Assembly: GCA_946482635.1 (NCBI GenBank)
Contig: CAMLSG010000029.1
Location: forward strand, 1 to 33,472
Source: an uncultured Duganella sp.
GTDB taxonomy: Bacteria > Pseudomonadota > Gammaproteobacteria > Burkholderiales > Burkholderiaceae
Reading direction: 5' to 3'
DNA: 33,472 nt
Each line of letters begins with the position of its first letter. Position 1 is the stretch's first letter. The notes beneath the pieces are model-generated. The model was not told the DNA's origin. It was given only the letters and a program-made list of their open reading frames with translations, and did no database searches. Shown piece after piece: positions 25,693-33,472 of this stretch. The position numbers and the translations under genes were made by a program.

Positions 25693-25711
25693 AATTTAGA
25701 ACAGCACCTCT

Positions 25712-26536
25712 ATGTCCGTTGACCATTACGAGAATTTCCCTGTCGCTTCGATCCTGATGCCGCGCCGGCTGCGCCCGGCGGTCGAAGCGATTTACGCTTT
25801 TGCGCGCAGCGCCGACGACATTGCCGACGAAGGCGATGCCACGCCTGAGCAGCGCCTGGCTGGCCTCACCGCCTATGAAGAAGCCCTGGGCCGTATCGAG
25901 CGTGCCGACGGCGAGCATGAACCGATGTTTGCGCGCCTGGCCGCCGTCATCGAGCAGCACCAGTTGCCGCTGCGCCCTTTCTACGACCTTCTTTCCGCCT
26001 TCAAGCAGGACATCGTGGTGCACCGCTACCAGGACTACGCCTCCCTGCTCGATTACTGTTCCCGCTCCGCCAATCCGGTCGGGCTGCTGATGCTGCACCT
26101 GTACGGCGCGGCGGATCAGGAAAACATCCGCCAGTCGGACGCCATCTGCTCCGCGCTCCAGATCATCAACTTCCTGCAGGATGTGGCGATCGACGAGCAT
26201 AAGGAGCGCATTTACCTGCCAATGGAAGACCTGGCGCGCTACGCGCTGTCGCCGGCCCACCTGGCCCGCCCCGACAACAGGGCCAAATGGCGCGCCATGA
26301 TGAAATTCCAGGTCGAACGCGCGCGCGCCCTGATGCTGTCCGGCGCCCCGCTGGCCTGCCGCCTGAAGGGCCGCATCGGCCTGGAACTTCGCATGGTGGT
26401 CCAGGGCGGACTGCGTATTTTGGAGGCAATCGAGGAAGTCGATTACGACGTTTTCCTGCGCCGGCCAAAGCTGGAAAAGCGCGACTGGTTCAAGGTTTTC
26501 TGGCGCGCGCTTCGAATGAAGCCCTCTTCCCTATAA
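25712..26536 (+). CDS. hpnC: HpnC, squalene synthesis enzyme (squalene/phytoene synthase family)
   Basis: A 274-residue member of the squalene/phytoene synthase fold. In the HpnCDE route HpnC converts presqualene diphosphate to hydroxysqualene. The two metal-binding Asp-rich motifs are seen as SADDIADEGD and NFLQDVAIDEHKERIYLP, and it starts with VDHYENFPVAS, typical of HpnC. hpnD and hpnE follow in order, so the whole squalene route is present. No clear ribosome binding site precedes the ATG. Confidence 0.93.
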   Translation: MSVDHYENFPVASILMPRRLRPAVEAIYAFARSADDIADEGDATPEQRLAGLTAYEEALGRIERADGEHEPMFARLAAVIEQHQLPLRPFYDLLSAFKQDIVVHRYQDYASLLDYCSRSANPVGLLMLHLYGAADQENIRQSDAICSALQIINFLQDVAIDEHKERIYLPMEDLARYALSPAHLARPDNRAKWRAMMKFQVERARALMLSGAPLACRLKGRIGLELRMVVQGGLRILEAIEEVDYDVFLRRPKLEKRDWFKVFWRALRMKPSSL

Positions 26537-26539
26537 AAT
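26534..26539 (+). promoter_or_regulatory. -10 box for hpnD inside the hpnC stop region
   Basis: TATAAAATAGCGCC begins at 26532; TAAAAT (26534-26539) is a five-of-six -10 box followed by AGCGCC, the same context as the rtcB promoter. The -35 candidate TTCGAA is 17 bases upstream but weak. It overlaps the hpnC stop codon. Confidence 0.45.
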
Positions 26540-26574
26540 AGCGCCTTTGACAGCATTACCCAAGCCATAAGAAC

Positions 26575-27408
26575 ATGTCCCCCGACGAATACTGCCAGCA
26601 GAAGGCCGCCGCCAGCGGTTCCAGTTTCTACTACAGCTTCCTGTTCCTGCCGCCGGAGCGCCGCCGCGCCATTACGGCGCTGTACGCCTTCTGCCGCGAA
26701 GTCGACGACACCGTCGACGAGTGCAGCGACGAGTCGCTGGCGCGCATCAAGCTGACCTGGTGGCGCAACGAGATCGCCCAGATGTACGAGGGCAAGCAGA
26801 CGCACCCGGTCACCCAGGCCTTGCAGCCGCATCTCGCCACCTATGACCTGAAGCAGGAACATATGCAGGCGATCATCGATGGCATGGAGATGGACCTGAA
26901 CCAGACCCGCTACCTGGATTACGCCGGCCTGTCGAAATATTGCTGGCACGTGGCCAGCGTAGTCGGCATCCTGTCGGCGTCGATTTTCGGCGTGACCCGT
27001 CCCGAGACGCTGCAATATGCCGAAAAGCTGGGGCATGCCTTCCAGCTCACCAACATCATCCGCGACGTGGGCGAAGATGCGCGCAAAGGCCGCATCTACC
27101 TGCCCATCAACGAACTGCAGCAGTTCAATGTGACTGCGGCCGACCTGCTGAACGCCCGCGAGACCGAGAATTTCTCGAAGCTGATGGAATTCCAGGTGGC
27201 GCGTGCGCAGAAAGCCTATGACGAGGCGTTTGCGCTGCTGCCGAAGGAAGATCGCCGCGCCCAGCGTCCTGGCCTGATCATGGCGGCCATCTACCGCACG
27301 CTCCTGAACGAAATCGAAGAGGATGGCTACCACGTCCTCAAACAGCGCATTTCGCTGACGCCTATCCGCAAACTGTGGCTGGCGTGGAAGACCTGGGTTC
27401 GTGGCTAA
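26575..27408 (+). CDS. hpnD: HpnD, presqualene diphosphate synthase
   Basis: A 277-residue squalene/phytoene synthase family enzyme that condenses two farnesyl diphosphates to presqualene diphosphate. It begins with SPDEYCQQKAAASGSSFYYSF and carries both metal-binding motifs, REVDDTVDE and NIIRDVGEDARKGRIYLP. The two other squalene genes flank it: hpnC 38 bases upstream and hpnE overlapping its last eight bases. Confidence 0.95.
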   Translation: MSPDEYCQQKAAASGSSFYYSFLFLPPERRRAITALYAFCREVDDTVDECSDESLARIKLTWWRNEIAQMYEGKQTHPVTQALQPHLATYDLKQEHMQAIIDGMEMDLNQTRYLDYAGLSKYCWHVASVVGILSASIFGVTRPETLQYAEKLGHAFQLTNIIRDVGEDARKGRIYLPINELQQFNVTAADLLNARETENFSKLMEFQVARAQKAYDEAFALLPKEDRRAQRPGLIMAAIYRTLLNEIEEDGYHVLKQRISLTPIRKLWLAWKTWVRG

Positions 27409-28771
27409 GCACTTTGCCGTAGTCGGCGGCGGCTGGGCGGGCTTCACGGCTGCCGTTGAACTTGCGCGCGCAGGTCACCAGGTGACCGTTTTCGAGGCTG
27501 CCCGCACCTTGGGCGGCCGGGCGCGCCGCGTATCGTTCGATGGGCGCGAGCTGGATAATGGCCAGCACATCATGCTGGGGGCGTATTCGGAAACCCTGCG
27601 CGTCATGCGCGCTGTCGGCGTCGACCTGCGTTCGGCCGTCCTGACGCTTCCCCTGCAGATGCGCTACCCGCCCGCCGGCGGCGGCATGGATTTCGTCGCG
27701 CCCCGCCTGCCGGCGCCACTGCACGTCGGCGTTGCACTGCTGCGCGCGCGCGGCCTGGCGCGCGAGGACAAGATGGCGCTGGCGCGCTTTAGCACCACGG
27801 CACGCTGGATGGATTGGCGCTTGAACAACGATTGCAGCGTAACCGAAATGCTGGAACGTTTCGACCAGACGCCGCGGCTGGTGGCGCTGATGTGGCGCCC
27901 GTTGTGCCTTGCGGCGCTGAATACGCCGCCGGAACGCGCGTCGGCACAGGTTTTCCTGGCCGTGCTGCGCGACAGCCTCGGCGCCCGCCGCGCCGCGTCC
28001 GACATGCTGGTACCCCGCGCCGACCTCTCCGCCCTCTTCCCTGATGCTGCGGCAGCCTGGCTGCAGGGGAAAGGCAACACCATCCACCTCGGCGCCAAAG
28101 TCACCTCGATTCGCCCCGCTGCGGATCGCTGGACCGTCGAAGCAAGCGGCGCGGCCGTTGGTGGCGGTACGTCGAGTCAATTTGACGGTGTCATACTCGC
28201 GGCATCCGCGGCCGCCAGTGCCGGCCTGCTAAGCGCGCTGCAGGATGCCCAGGACGGCGCCGCTGGTGCAGCAGGCTTTGCCGAACTGGCAAGCTTGCTC
28301 GAAGCGTTTCAGCCAGAACCGATCACCACCTGCTACCTGCAATACGCGCCAGGCACCCGTCTCGACATCCCGTTCTACGCCCTGATTGACGATCCGGAAG
28401 CCCGGCGCTGGGGCCAGTTCGTCTTCGACCGCGGCCAGCTCGATGCCAAGCAAAACGGCCTGTTCGCCGTCGTCATCAGCGCCTCAAGCGAGGCAGCCAG
28501 CCTGCCGCAGGAAGAGCTGGCTGCAGCTCTCGCGACGCAGCTGGCCGCCGACCTGGCACGTCCCGAGCTGGCCAATCCGGCCTGGAGCAAGGTGATCACC
28601 GAAAAACGCGCAACCTACGCCTGCGCCCCTAGCCTCAAACGCCCATCCAACGAAACCCCGGCAAAAGGCCTGGTGCTGGCTGGCGACTACACGGCTGGCG
28701 AATACCCCGCCACGCTGGAAATGGCCGTGCGCAGCGGCGTCCAAGCCGCCCGCCTGCTCGCAAAGGCGTAA
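27401..28771 (+). CDS. hpnE: HpnE, hydroxysqualene dehydroxylase (FAD amine oxidase family)
   Basis: A 456-residue flavoprotein that reduces hydroxysqualene to squalene. The FAD-binding motif VVGGGWAGFTAAVELARAGH is at the N-terminus, followed by LGGRARR and DNGQHIMLGAY, and the C-terminal FAD block LVLAGDYTAGEYPATLEMAVRSG is intact. The start is a GTG at 27401 that overlaps the hpnD stop, suggesting translational coupling. No squalene-hopene cyclase gene lies within the window, so the fate of squalene is not visible here. Confidence 0.94.
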   Translation: MAKHFAVVGGGWAGFTAAVELARAGHQVTVFEAARTLGGRARRVSFDGRELDNGQHIMLGAYSETLRVMRAVGVDLRSAVLTLPLQMRYPPAGGGMDFVAPRLPAPLHVGVALLRARGLAREDKMALARFSTTARWMDWRLNNDCSVTEMLERFDQTPRLVALMWRPLCLAALNTPPERASAQVFLAVLRDSLGARRAASDMLVPRADLSALFPDAAAAWLQGKGNTIHLGAKVTSIRPAADRWTVEASGAAVGGGTSSQFDGVILAASAAASAGLLSALQDAQDGAAGAAGFAELASLLEAFQPEPITTCYLQYAPGTRLDIPFYALIDDPEARRWGQFVFDRGQLDAKQNGLFAVVISASSEAASLPQEELAAALATQLAADLARPELANPAWSKVITEKRATYACAPSLKRPSNETPAKGLVLAGDYTAGEYPATLEMAVRSGVQAARLLAKA

Positions 28772-28851
28772 CTTTGATGATCCGCCTGTCCCGCGTTTTG
28801 GTCGCCTGCTCCCAGATTTCTGCATCCTGTCGTAAACAGCTCGAGCCTCTC

Positions 28852-28875
28852 CAGTGCAAGCGATACAGTGCAAGC
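28852..28875. repeat. Ten-base direct repeat upstream of the HAAS gene
   Basis: CAGTGCAAGC occurs at 28852-28861 and 28866-28875, separated by GATA. It lies 29 bases before the HAAS start codon in a 132-base gap that otherwise holds no gene. It may be a regulator site; the segment between also contains TACAGT, a weak -10 candidate. Confidence 0.5.
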
Positions 28876-28903
28876 ATGGAACAACAGGAGGCTTGAGTTT
28901 CCA

Positions 28904-29686
28904 ATGAGCAAAAATGAGTACCTCGACGCACTAATGAAAGCCCTCACCGGCTTGCCGCCCGACGTGGCGGCAAAGACGATGGCTTTTTACGAGCAGCGTT
29001 TCATCGACAGCCTCGCCGCCGGCAAGACTGAAGACGAAATTGCGGCCGAGCTGGACGAGCCGCGCAAGATCGCCATGACCCTGCGCGCCAACGCCCACCG
29101 CAGCGCATTCGAGCAAAAACGCAATCCGGCCAACCTGGCGCGGATGCTGTTTTCCCTCTTTGGCCTTGGTATCTTCAACCTCTTCATGGTCGTGCCGGCC
29201 GCCGTGTTTTCGGCGCTGCTCGTGTCGATCTACGCCAGCGCCTTCGCCCTTTACGTCAGCGGCATTGCCGTTACTGCAACGGGCCTGGCCGGGGCCAATG
29301 AACTGGTTCTGACTGGTCCGCTGCGTCACCTCGTTGTCTTTGACGATGGCGAGCAGACGGACGCCCGCATGCAAACCAAGATTTCGATCAGCGACCAGGG
29401 TATCGACGTTTTCCAGGAACCCTCGGCTGGCCTGCGCAAGGAATGGGACGAAGCGGACAGCAAATCCGAGAAATGGCTGGAAGGTGCGGAAGCCATGGCC
29501 GAAGGCGGCGTGCGCATCACTTCCGACCTCGATAACGAGTCGCGCGCCACGCAGACCGCCGTCGGCATCGGCCTGGTACTGCTGGGAATCGTGCTGAGCC
29601 TCGTGAGCATTGTGATAACGCGCTATTCGCTGATTGGCCTGAAGCGCTACATCCAGATGAACGCTGCGCTGCTGCGCGGCCGTTGA
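28904..29686 (+). CDS. HAAS-domain membrane protein (DUF1700 type)
   Basis: A 260-residue protein. Residues 1-75 form the HAAS signature (SKNEYLDALMKALTGLPP, then EQRFIDSLAAGKTEDEIAAELDEPRKIA), a helical domain usually found in proteins encoded beside PadR-type regulators. Two or three hydrophobic segments follow near residues 85-130, then a soluble part rich in charged residues, and a last membrane helix (about 225-247). The C-terminus is basic. AGGAGG lies 12 bases before the ATG, a long spacing; a GTG at 28868 would extend the frame by 12 residues. It is followed after 11 bases by the DUF2807 gene. No PadR gene is adjacent, and no function is known. Confidence 0.82.
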   Translation: MSKNEYLDALMKALTGLPPDVAAKTMAFYEQRFIDSLAAGKTEDEIAAELDEPRKIAMTLRANAHRSAFEQKRNPANLARMLFSLFGLGIFNLFMVVPAAVFSALLVSIYASAFALYVSGIAVTATGLAGANELVLTGPLRHLVVFDDGEQTDARMQTKISISDQGIDVFQEPSAGLRKEWDEADSKSEKWLEGAEAMAEGGVRITSDLDNESRATQTAVGIGLVLLGIVLSLVSIVITRYSLIGLKRYIQMNAALLRGR

Positions 29687-29697
29687 AAGGAACAGCA

Positions 29698-30513
29698 ATG
29701 AACATCCGTTCCCTGCTCAAGATAGGCCTCGGCATGGCGTTGCTGGCGGTACTGCTGACAGCCGTCACCTACAGCATGCTGCGCGCCCAGGGCGCCGCCA
29801 ACCCCACCAGCGTTGCCGGCCGCGCGGCCCGCACGGAAGTGCGCGAAGTGAGCGCGACGATTTCCAATGTCGAACTGGTCGGCCCGATCGACCTGCGCCT
29901 GAAACAGGGCGACGTGCCGTCGCTCAAAGTACGCGGTGAACAACGCTTGCTGGGCAATATTGCCACCGAGCTCGACGGCGCGACCTTGCGTATCGGCTCC
30001 AAAGGATTGCTGCTGCACCCGCGCCGCCCGATCGAAGTCGAGCTGGTACTGCCTTCGCTGCGCGAACTGGTCATCAACGGCAGCGGAGACAGTAATGTCA
30101 ACGGTTTCAGCGGCGAGCGCCTGAGCGTGCAGTTGCAAGGCTCGGGCAACCTGACTTTCAATGGCCGCTACAAGAATGTGGAAGCCGGCGTGCATGGCAG
30201 CGGCGACCTGAACCTCAACACCGGCCATGGCGAGACGGTGATGCTGGAAATGGTGGGCTCGGGCGCCATCACCTCCAGCGGCAGTTGCAAGGAGCTGACT
30301 GCCGAAGTGACCGGCTCGGGCGACCTGGACGCCGAGCACCTGGCGAGCGACAAAGTGGTGGTAACGCTGCTGGGCTCTGGCACCACCAATGTCTTCGCCC
30401 GCCAGTCGGCGGACGTCACCGTCAAGGGTACCGGCGATATCCGCGTCTTCGGCAATCCTTCCGGACGCAATGTGAGCCGCAGCGGCTCAGGCGGCGTTAG
30501 CTGGGTCCACTAG
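29698..30513 (+). CDS. DUF2807 (GIN-type) beta-helix protein
   Basis: A 271-residue protein with an N-terminal signal or anchor (IRSLLKIGLGMALLAVLLTAV) and a region of about 200 residues that repeats Gly-Ser-Gly turns roughly every 20 residues (NGSGDS, LQGSGN, VHGSGD, VGSGAI, TGSGDL, LGSGTT, KGTGDI, RSGSGG). This is the pattern of DUF2807/DUF4097-like right-handed beta-helix proteins, probably facing the periplasm. AAGGA seven bases before the ATG supports the start. It forms a unit with the HAAS gene. Its 3' end overlaps the converging flavoprotein gene by 27 bases. Confidence 0.82.
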   Translation: MNIRSLLKIGLGMALLAVLLTAVTYSMLRAQGAANPTSVAGRAARTEVREVSATISNVELVGPIDLRLKQGDVPSLKVRGEQRLLGNIATELDGATLRIGSKGLLLHPRRPIEVELVLPSLRELVINGSGDSNVNGFSGERLSVQLQGSGNLTFNGRYKNVEAGVHGSGDLNLNTGHGETVMLEMVGSGAITSSGSCKELTAEVTGSGDLDAEHLASDKVVVTLLGSGTTNVFARQSADVTVKGTGDIRVFGNPSGRNVSRSGSGGVSWVH

Positions 30514-31707
30514 ATAGCGCAGCATTTGCTTGCCGGCGGCCAGGCCGCTGGCGAAACATGCAGTGAGCAGGTAGCCGCCGGTTGGCGCTTCCCAGTCCAG
30601 CATTTCACCGGCCACAAACACGCCCGGCAAAGCCTTCAACATCGTCCCCTCCAGCGCCTCGAAACGCACGCCGCCGGCGCTGCTGATTGCCTCGTCGATC
30701 GGACGCGGCGCGCGCAGCGTGATCGGGAGCCCCTTCAAGGTCGCCGCCACGCGCTGCGGATCGTGGAATGCATCCTTGTCCAGCACCTCGTGCAGCAGGC
30801 CGGTCTTGACGCCCTTGATATGGACCCGGCTTTGCAGGAAGCTCGACATCGAGCGTGAGCCGCGCGGATGCGACAACTCCTGCTGCAGGCGCTCCAGCGG
30901 CCAGTCCGGCAACAAGTCCAGCTCAATGGTGGCGCTGCCATCCGACGCGATCCGGTCGCGGATTCCTGCCGACAGCGCGTAAATCAGGCTGCCCTCCACC
31001 CCTGTCGCGGTCACTACAAGTTGGCCTTTGCGGCCGCCAATCGCTACGGTAGTCAGCGGCTGGCCCGCGTATTTCTCGGAGAAATGACTGCTCCAGTCGG
31101 CATCGAAGCCGCAGTTGGCCGGCGCCAGCGGTGCGACATCAACGCCGCGCCCGGCGAGCAACGGCAGCCAGGCGCCGTCCGAGCCCAGTCGCGCCCAGCT
31201 TGCCCCGCCCAGCGCGAGCAGCACCGCGCGGTGGCGTGCCGTGCGCTCGCCATCCGGCGCCTCGAAGCGCAAGGCGCCATCCGGCGACCAGCCCAGCCAG
31301 CGATGCCGCTGGTGGAAGCGCACCCCGCTTTCGCGCAAGCGGTGCAGCCATGCACGCAGCATGGGCGCGGCCTTCATCTCGGTCGGAAAGACACGGCCCG
31401 AAGTGCCGACAAAGGTTTCGATGCCCAAGCCATGCACCCAGGCGCGCAGGTCGCCGGGCTTGAAGCCATCCAGCATCGGCCGCAAGGCGCCCGCTCGGCT
31501 GCCATAGCGCGCCACGAATGCTTCGTAGGGCTCGGAATGGGTAATGTTCATCCCGCCCCGGCCGGCCAGCAGGAATTTGCGGCCGACCGATGGCATGGCG
31601 TCATAGACATCGACAGGCACGCCTGCCGCGGCCAGTACTTCGGCCGCCATCAGGCCGGCAGGCCCGCCGCCGATCACCGCTACGCCTTGTAATTGATTGC
31701 TTTCCAT
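30487..31707 (-). CDS. YhiN/HI0933-type NAD(P)/FAD-dependent oxidoreductase
   Basis: A 406-residue flavoprotein of the HI0933/YhiN family (TIGR03862-like). The N-terminal FAD motif VIGGGPAGLMAAEVLAAAG is followed by the family block GRKFLLAGRGGMNITH, then SGRVFPTEMKAAPML, and the C-terminal FVAGEMLDWEAPTGGYLLTACFASG. Its physiological substrate is unknown. The ATG lies inside the 3' end of the upstream GAF-GGDEF-EAL gene (28-base overlap), so the two are probably co-transcribed. No strong ribosome binding site is seen. Confidence 0.92.
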   Translation of the reverse strand: MESNQLQGVAVIGGGPAGLMAAEVLAAAGVPVDVYDAMPSVGRKFLLAGRGGMNITHSEPYEAFVARYGSRAGALRPMLDGFKPGDLRAWVHGLGIETFVGTSGRVFPTEMKAAPMLRAWLHRLRESGVRFHQRHRWLGWSPDGALRFEAPDGERTARHRAVLLALGGASWARLGSDGAWLPLLAGRGVDVAPLAPANCGFDADWSSHFSEKYAGQPLTTVAIGGRKGQLVVTATGVEGSLIYALSAGIRDRIASDGSATIELDLLPDWPLERLQQELSHPRGSRSMSSFLQSRVHIKGVKTGLLHEVLDKDAFHDPQRVAATLKGLPITLRAPRPIDEAISSAGGVRFEALEGTMLKALPGVFVAGEMLDWEAPTGGYLLTACFASGLAAGKQMLRYLVDPANAA

Positions 31708-33472
31708 AGGGGCAGCATTGTATTCGATCTCGGGCGATCGGCTGCCAGAAGCTGGGCCAAGGCATCCGCCGGCATCGGCCTGGCGTAGAAGCAGCCCTGG
31801 ATTTCGTCACAATAATGATCGCGCAGCCATTCGCGCTGCAAAAGCGTTTCCACGCCCTCACCGACGATCTGCATGTTCAGGTTATGGCCGAGGTCGATAA
31901 TGGAGCGGCAGATTGCCTCATCGGCTTGCTCGCTGCCAAGCTGGCGCACAAAGGACTGATCGATTTTCAACTGGTCCACCGGCAGCATGCGCAAGCGGGC
32001 CAGCGACGAGTGGCCGGTGCCGAAGTCACCGAGCGACAGCCGGACGCCAAGCGCCTTCAGTTCATTCAGCTTGGCCACAGCCTCGTCGAGGTTGTCCTTG
32101 ACCATCGCTTCAGTAATTTCGAAGCTCAGCATGGCGGATGGCACGTCGTATTCCTCCAGCGCGACTTCGATGTGCTCAACCAGCCCCTCTTCGCGGAACT
32201 GGCGCGGCGAAAGGTTGATCGAAATCGGCACCATCGGAACTTCCGCATCGCGCCAGGCCCGCTGCTGGCGGCATGCTTCACGAATCACCCAGGCACCGAG
32301 CGGAACAATCAGGCCGCTGCTCCCCGCCAATGGCAGGAAGTCCGCCGGGGGCACCAGGCCGCGCGTCGGATGCTGCCAGCGCACCAACGCTTCCGCGGCA
32401 GCCAGTCCGTCGTCGCTCAATGCAGCGCGCGGCTGGTAGTGCAATACGAATTCATTGTGGACCAGTGCGCGCCGCAGTTCCGCCTCCAGCGCAAACATGC
32501 GCGACGCGCGGTCGTTCATGGCCTGCGCGACGAAGCGGAAGCGATTGCCGCCGTGACCCAGTGCATGTGCCATGGCGGAATTTGCCGAGCGCAACATACC
32601 TGAGGCATCGCTGCCATCCTTGCCCATCAGCGCAATGCCGATGCTGGCAGTCGTGGTCACGATATTGTCCTGCCAGCGCATCGGCTGCTTGATCGCATTG
32701 AGCAACTTCGATGCTACCGGCAGCACGTCGTCATCGCTGACCATATCCGACAGGATCACCGCAAATTCGTTGCCAAGCAGATGGGCTACGGTGTCACCTT
32801 CGCGCAGGCAGGACTTCATGGCGCTTGCCGCATGCATCAGCAAGGCATTGCAGGCGTCGTGCCCCAGGCTAGCCTTGACGCCCCGGTAGCGGTCCATGGT
32901 GAGCGCCAGTACAGCGACTTTGCGCCCGGTGCGCTCGGCAGCCATCATCGCCTGGCGCAGGCGGTCATTGAACAGGGACCGGTTGGCGAGGCCTGTCGCC
33001 GGGTCGTGGTTGGCATGGTAGGCCAGCGCCTGTTCCGCTGCGCGGCGCCTCCGTGCTTCACGCATCCTGTTCAAGCCCAGCGCCAGGTCGGCAGCGAGCT
33101 CCTGCAGCAGAGCGACTTCGTCGCTGTCGAAAGCGGCAGGATCAATGGAATAGACGCAAAGCACACCGGCAGGCGCCGCATCGTCCGCCGCACCGCTCAG
33201 CGGCAATGCCAGGGCGCTTGGATAGCCGAACTCCGCCGGCAGGCCGTGCACCAGCTTTGGTTTACCGTCGCTCATCGACTCCAGCGCAATGCCTCCGCAA
33301 CTGCAACCATGCTGCCACCCTCCCGCTGCTGCTGCGAAGCGTCCGGCAGGCGTACCGTGAATTTCACTGGCCAACAGGTCTTTGTTGCTGCCGGCCACCA
33401 CCGTGCCGGTCCAGGCCAGCGAATAGCCGCCCTCTTCGGATATGCAGCGACAGAAAGCGGCCATCATTTCTT
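31680..33472 (-). CDS. GAF-GGDEF-EAL protein with degenerate motifs (5' end outside window)
   Basis: The frame is open to the window edge, so the N-terminus is missing; the first visible residues (CRCISEEGGYSLAWTG) are already inside a GAF sensor domain. A GGDEF-type domain follows, but the signature reads LGNEF (32763-32777), lacking the first Gly and the catalytic Asp, so cyclase activity is unlikely. The EAL domain has EALVRW (32385-32393), SINLSPRQF, EITE, LKIDQSF and EGVET. However, the usual DDFGTG reads GDFGTG (32013-32030), losing the first metal-binding Asp. The protein may bind c-di-GMP or GTP as an effector rather than turn it over. It overlaps the next gene by 28 bases. Confidence 0.88.
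   Translation of the reverse strand, partial: EMMAAFCRCISEEGGYSLAWTGTVVAGSNKDLLASEIHGTPAGRFAAAAGGWQHGCSCGGIALESMSDGKPKLVHGLPAEFGYPSALALPLSGAADDAAPAGVLCVYSIDPAAFDSDEVALLQELAADLALGLNRMREARRRRAAEQALAYHANHDPATGLANRSLFNDRLRQAMMAAERTGRKVAVLALTMDRYRGVKASLGHDACNALLMHAASAMKSCLREGDTVAHLLGNEFAVILSDMVSDDDVLPVASKLLNAIKQPMRWQDNIVTTTASIGIALMGKDGSDASGMLRSANSAMAHALGHGGNRFRFVAQAMNDRASRMFALEAELRRALVHNEFVLHYQPRAALSDDGLAAAEALVRWQHPTRGLVPPADFLPLAGSSGLIVPLGAWVIREACRQQRAWRDAEVPMVPISINLSPRQFREEGLVEHIEVALEEYDVPSAMLSFEITEAMVKDNLDEAVAKLNELKALGVRLSLGDFGTGHSSLARLRMLPVDQLKIDQSFVRQLGSEQADEAICRSIIDLGHNLNMQIVGEGVETLLQREWLRDHYCDEIQGCFYARPMPADALAQLLAADRPRSNTMLPLWKAINYKA

Overview
The window looks like chromosomal DNA of a GC-rich betaproteobacterium, most likely Oxalobacteraceae (Massilia, Duganella or Janthinobacterium type). 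The reasons are the protein sequences, the gene order tRNA-Leu/tig/clpP/clpX/lon/hupB/tRNA-Val/tRNA-Asp, the many extended -10 promoters of the form TGnTAnaaT-AGCG, and AhpC/AhpF under an OxyR-type site. The genus is an inference; I had no database.

Layout from left to right: (1) the 3' part of ygiQ (radical SAM). (2) A membrane-bound c-di-GMP enzyme with an NMT1-like periplasmic sensor, PAS, GGDEF and EAL. (3) rtcB, an RNA ligase gene preceded by a compact, highly base-paired leader that ends one base before the start codon. (4) An oleate hydratase gene, then a tightly overlapping five-gene operon: phenylpyruvate/indolepyruvate decarboxylase, ubiU, ubiV, ubiT (oxygen-independent ubiquinone synthesis) and a DGC-domain protein. 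An FNR/DNR-type palindrome lies in front of both transcription units. (5) ahpC-ahpF with an OxyR-type operator.

(6) On the minus strand follows the protein quality-control block tRNA-Leu, tig, clpP, clpX, lon, hupB, tRNA-Val, tRNA-Asp, with a probable heat-shock promoter before lon and terminators between units. (7) An RND efflux pair (adaptor and permease, minus strand) is divergent from hpnC-hpnD-hpnE (squalene synthesis, plus strand). (8) A HAAS-domain membrane protein and a DUF2807 (GIN-type beta-helix) protein form a small two-gene unit. (9) On the minus strand lie a YhiN/HI0933-type flavoprotein and a truncated GAF-GGDEF-EAL protein whose catalytic motifs are both degenerate.

Three copies of one palindromic repeat family (ends AAACCGGTAAACCTG, core hairpin GTGTCTGACCC/GGGTCAGACAC) sit exactly on the stop codons of ahpF, lon and the RND permease. 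The three observations I rate highest are the rtcB leader RNA, the coupling of a phenylpyruvate decarboxylase to UbiUVT under a probable anaerobic regulator, and the stop-codon repeats. No IS element, phage gene or CRISPR array was seen, and no gene-free stretch exceeds 300 bases.
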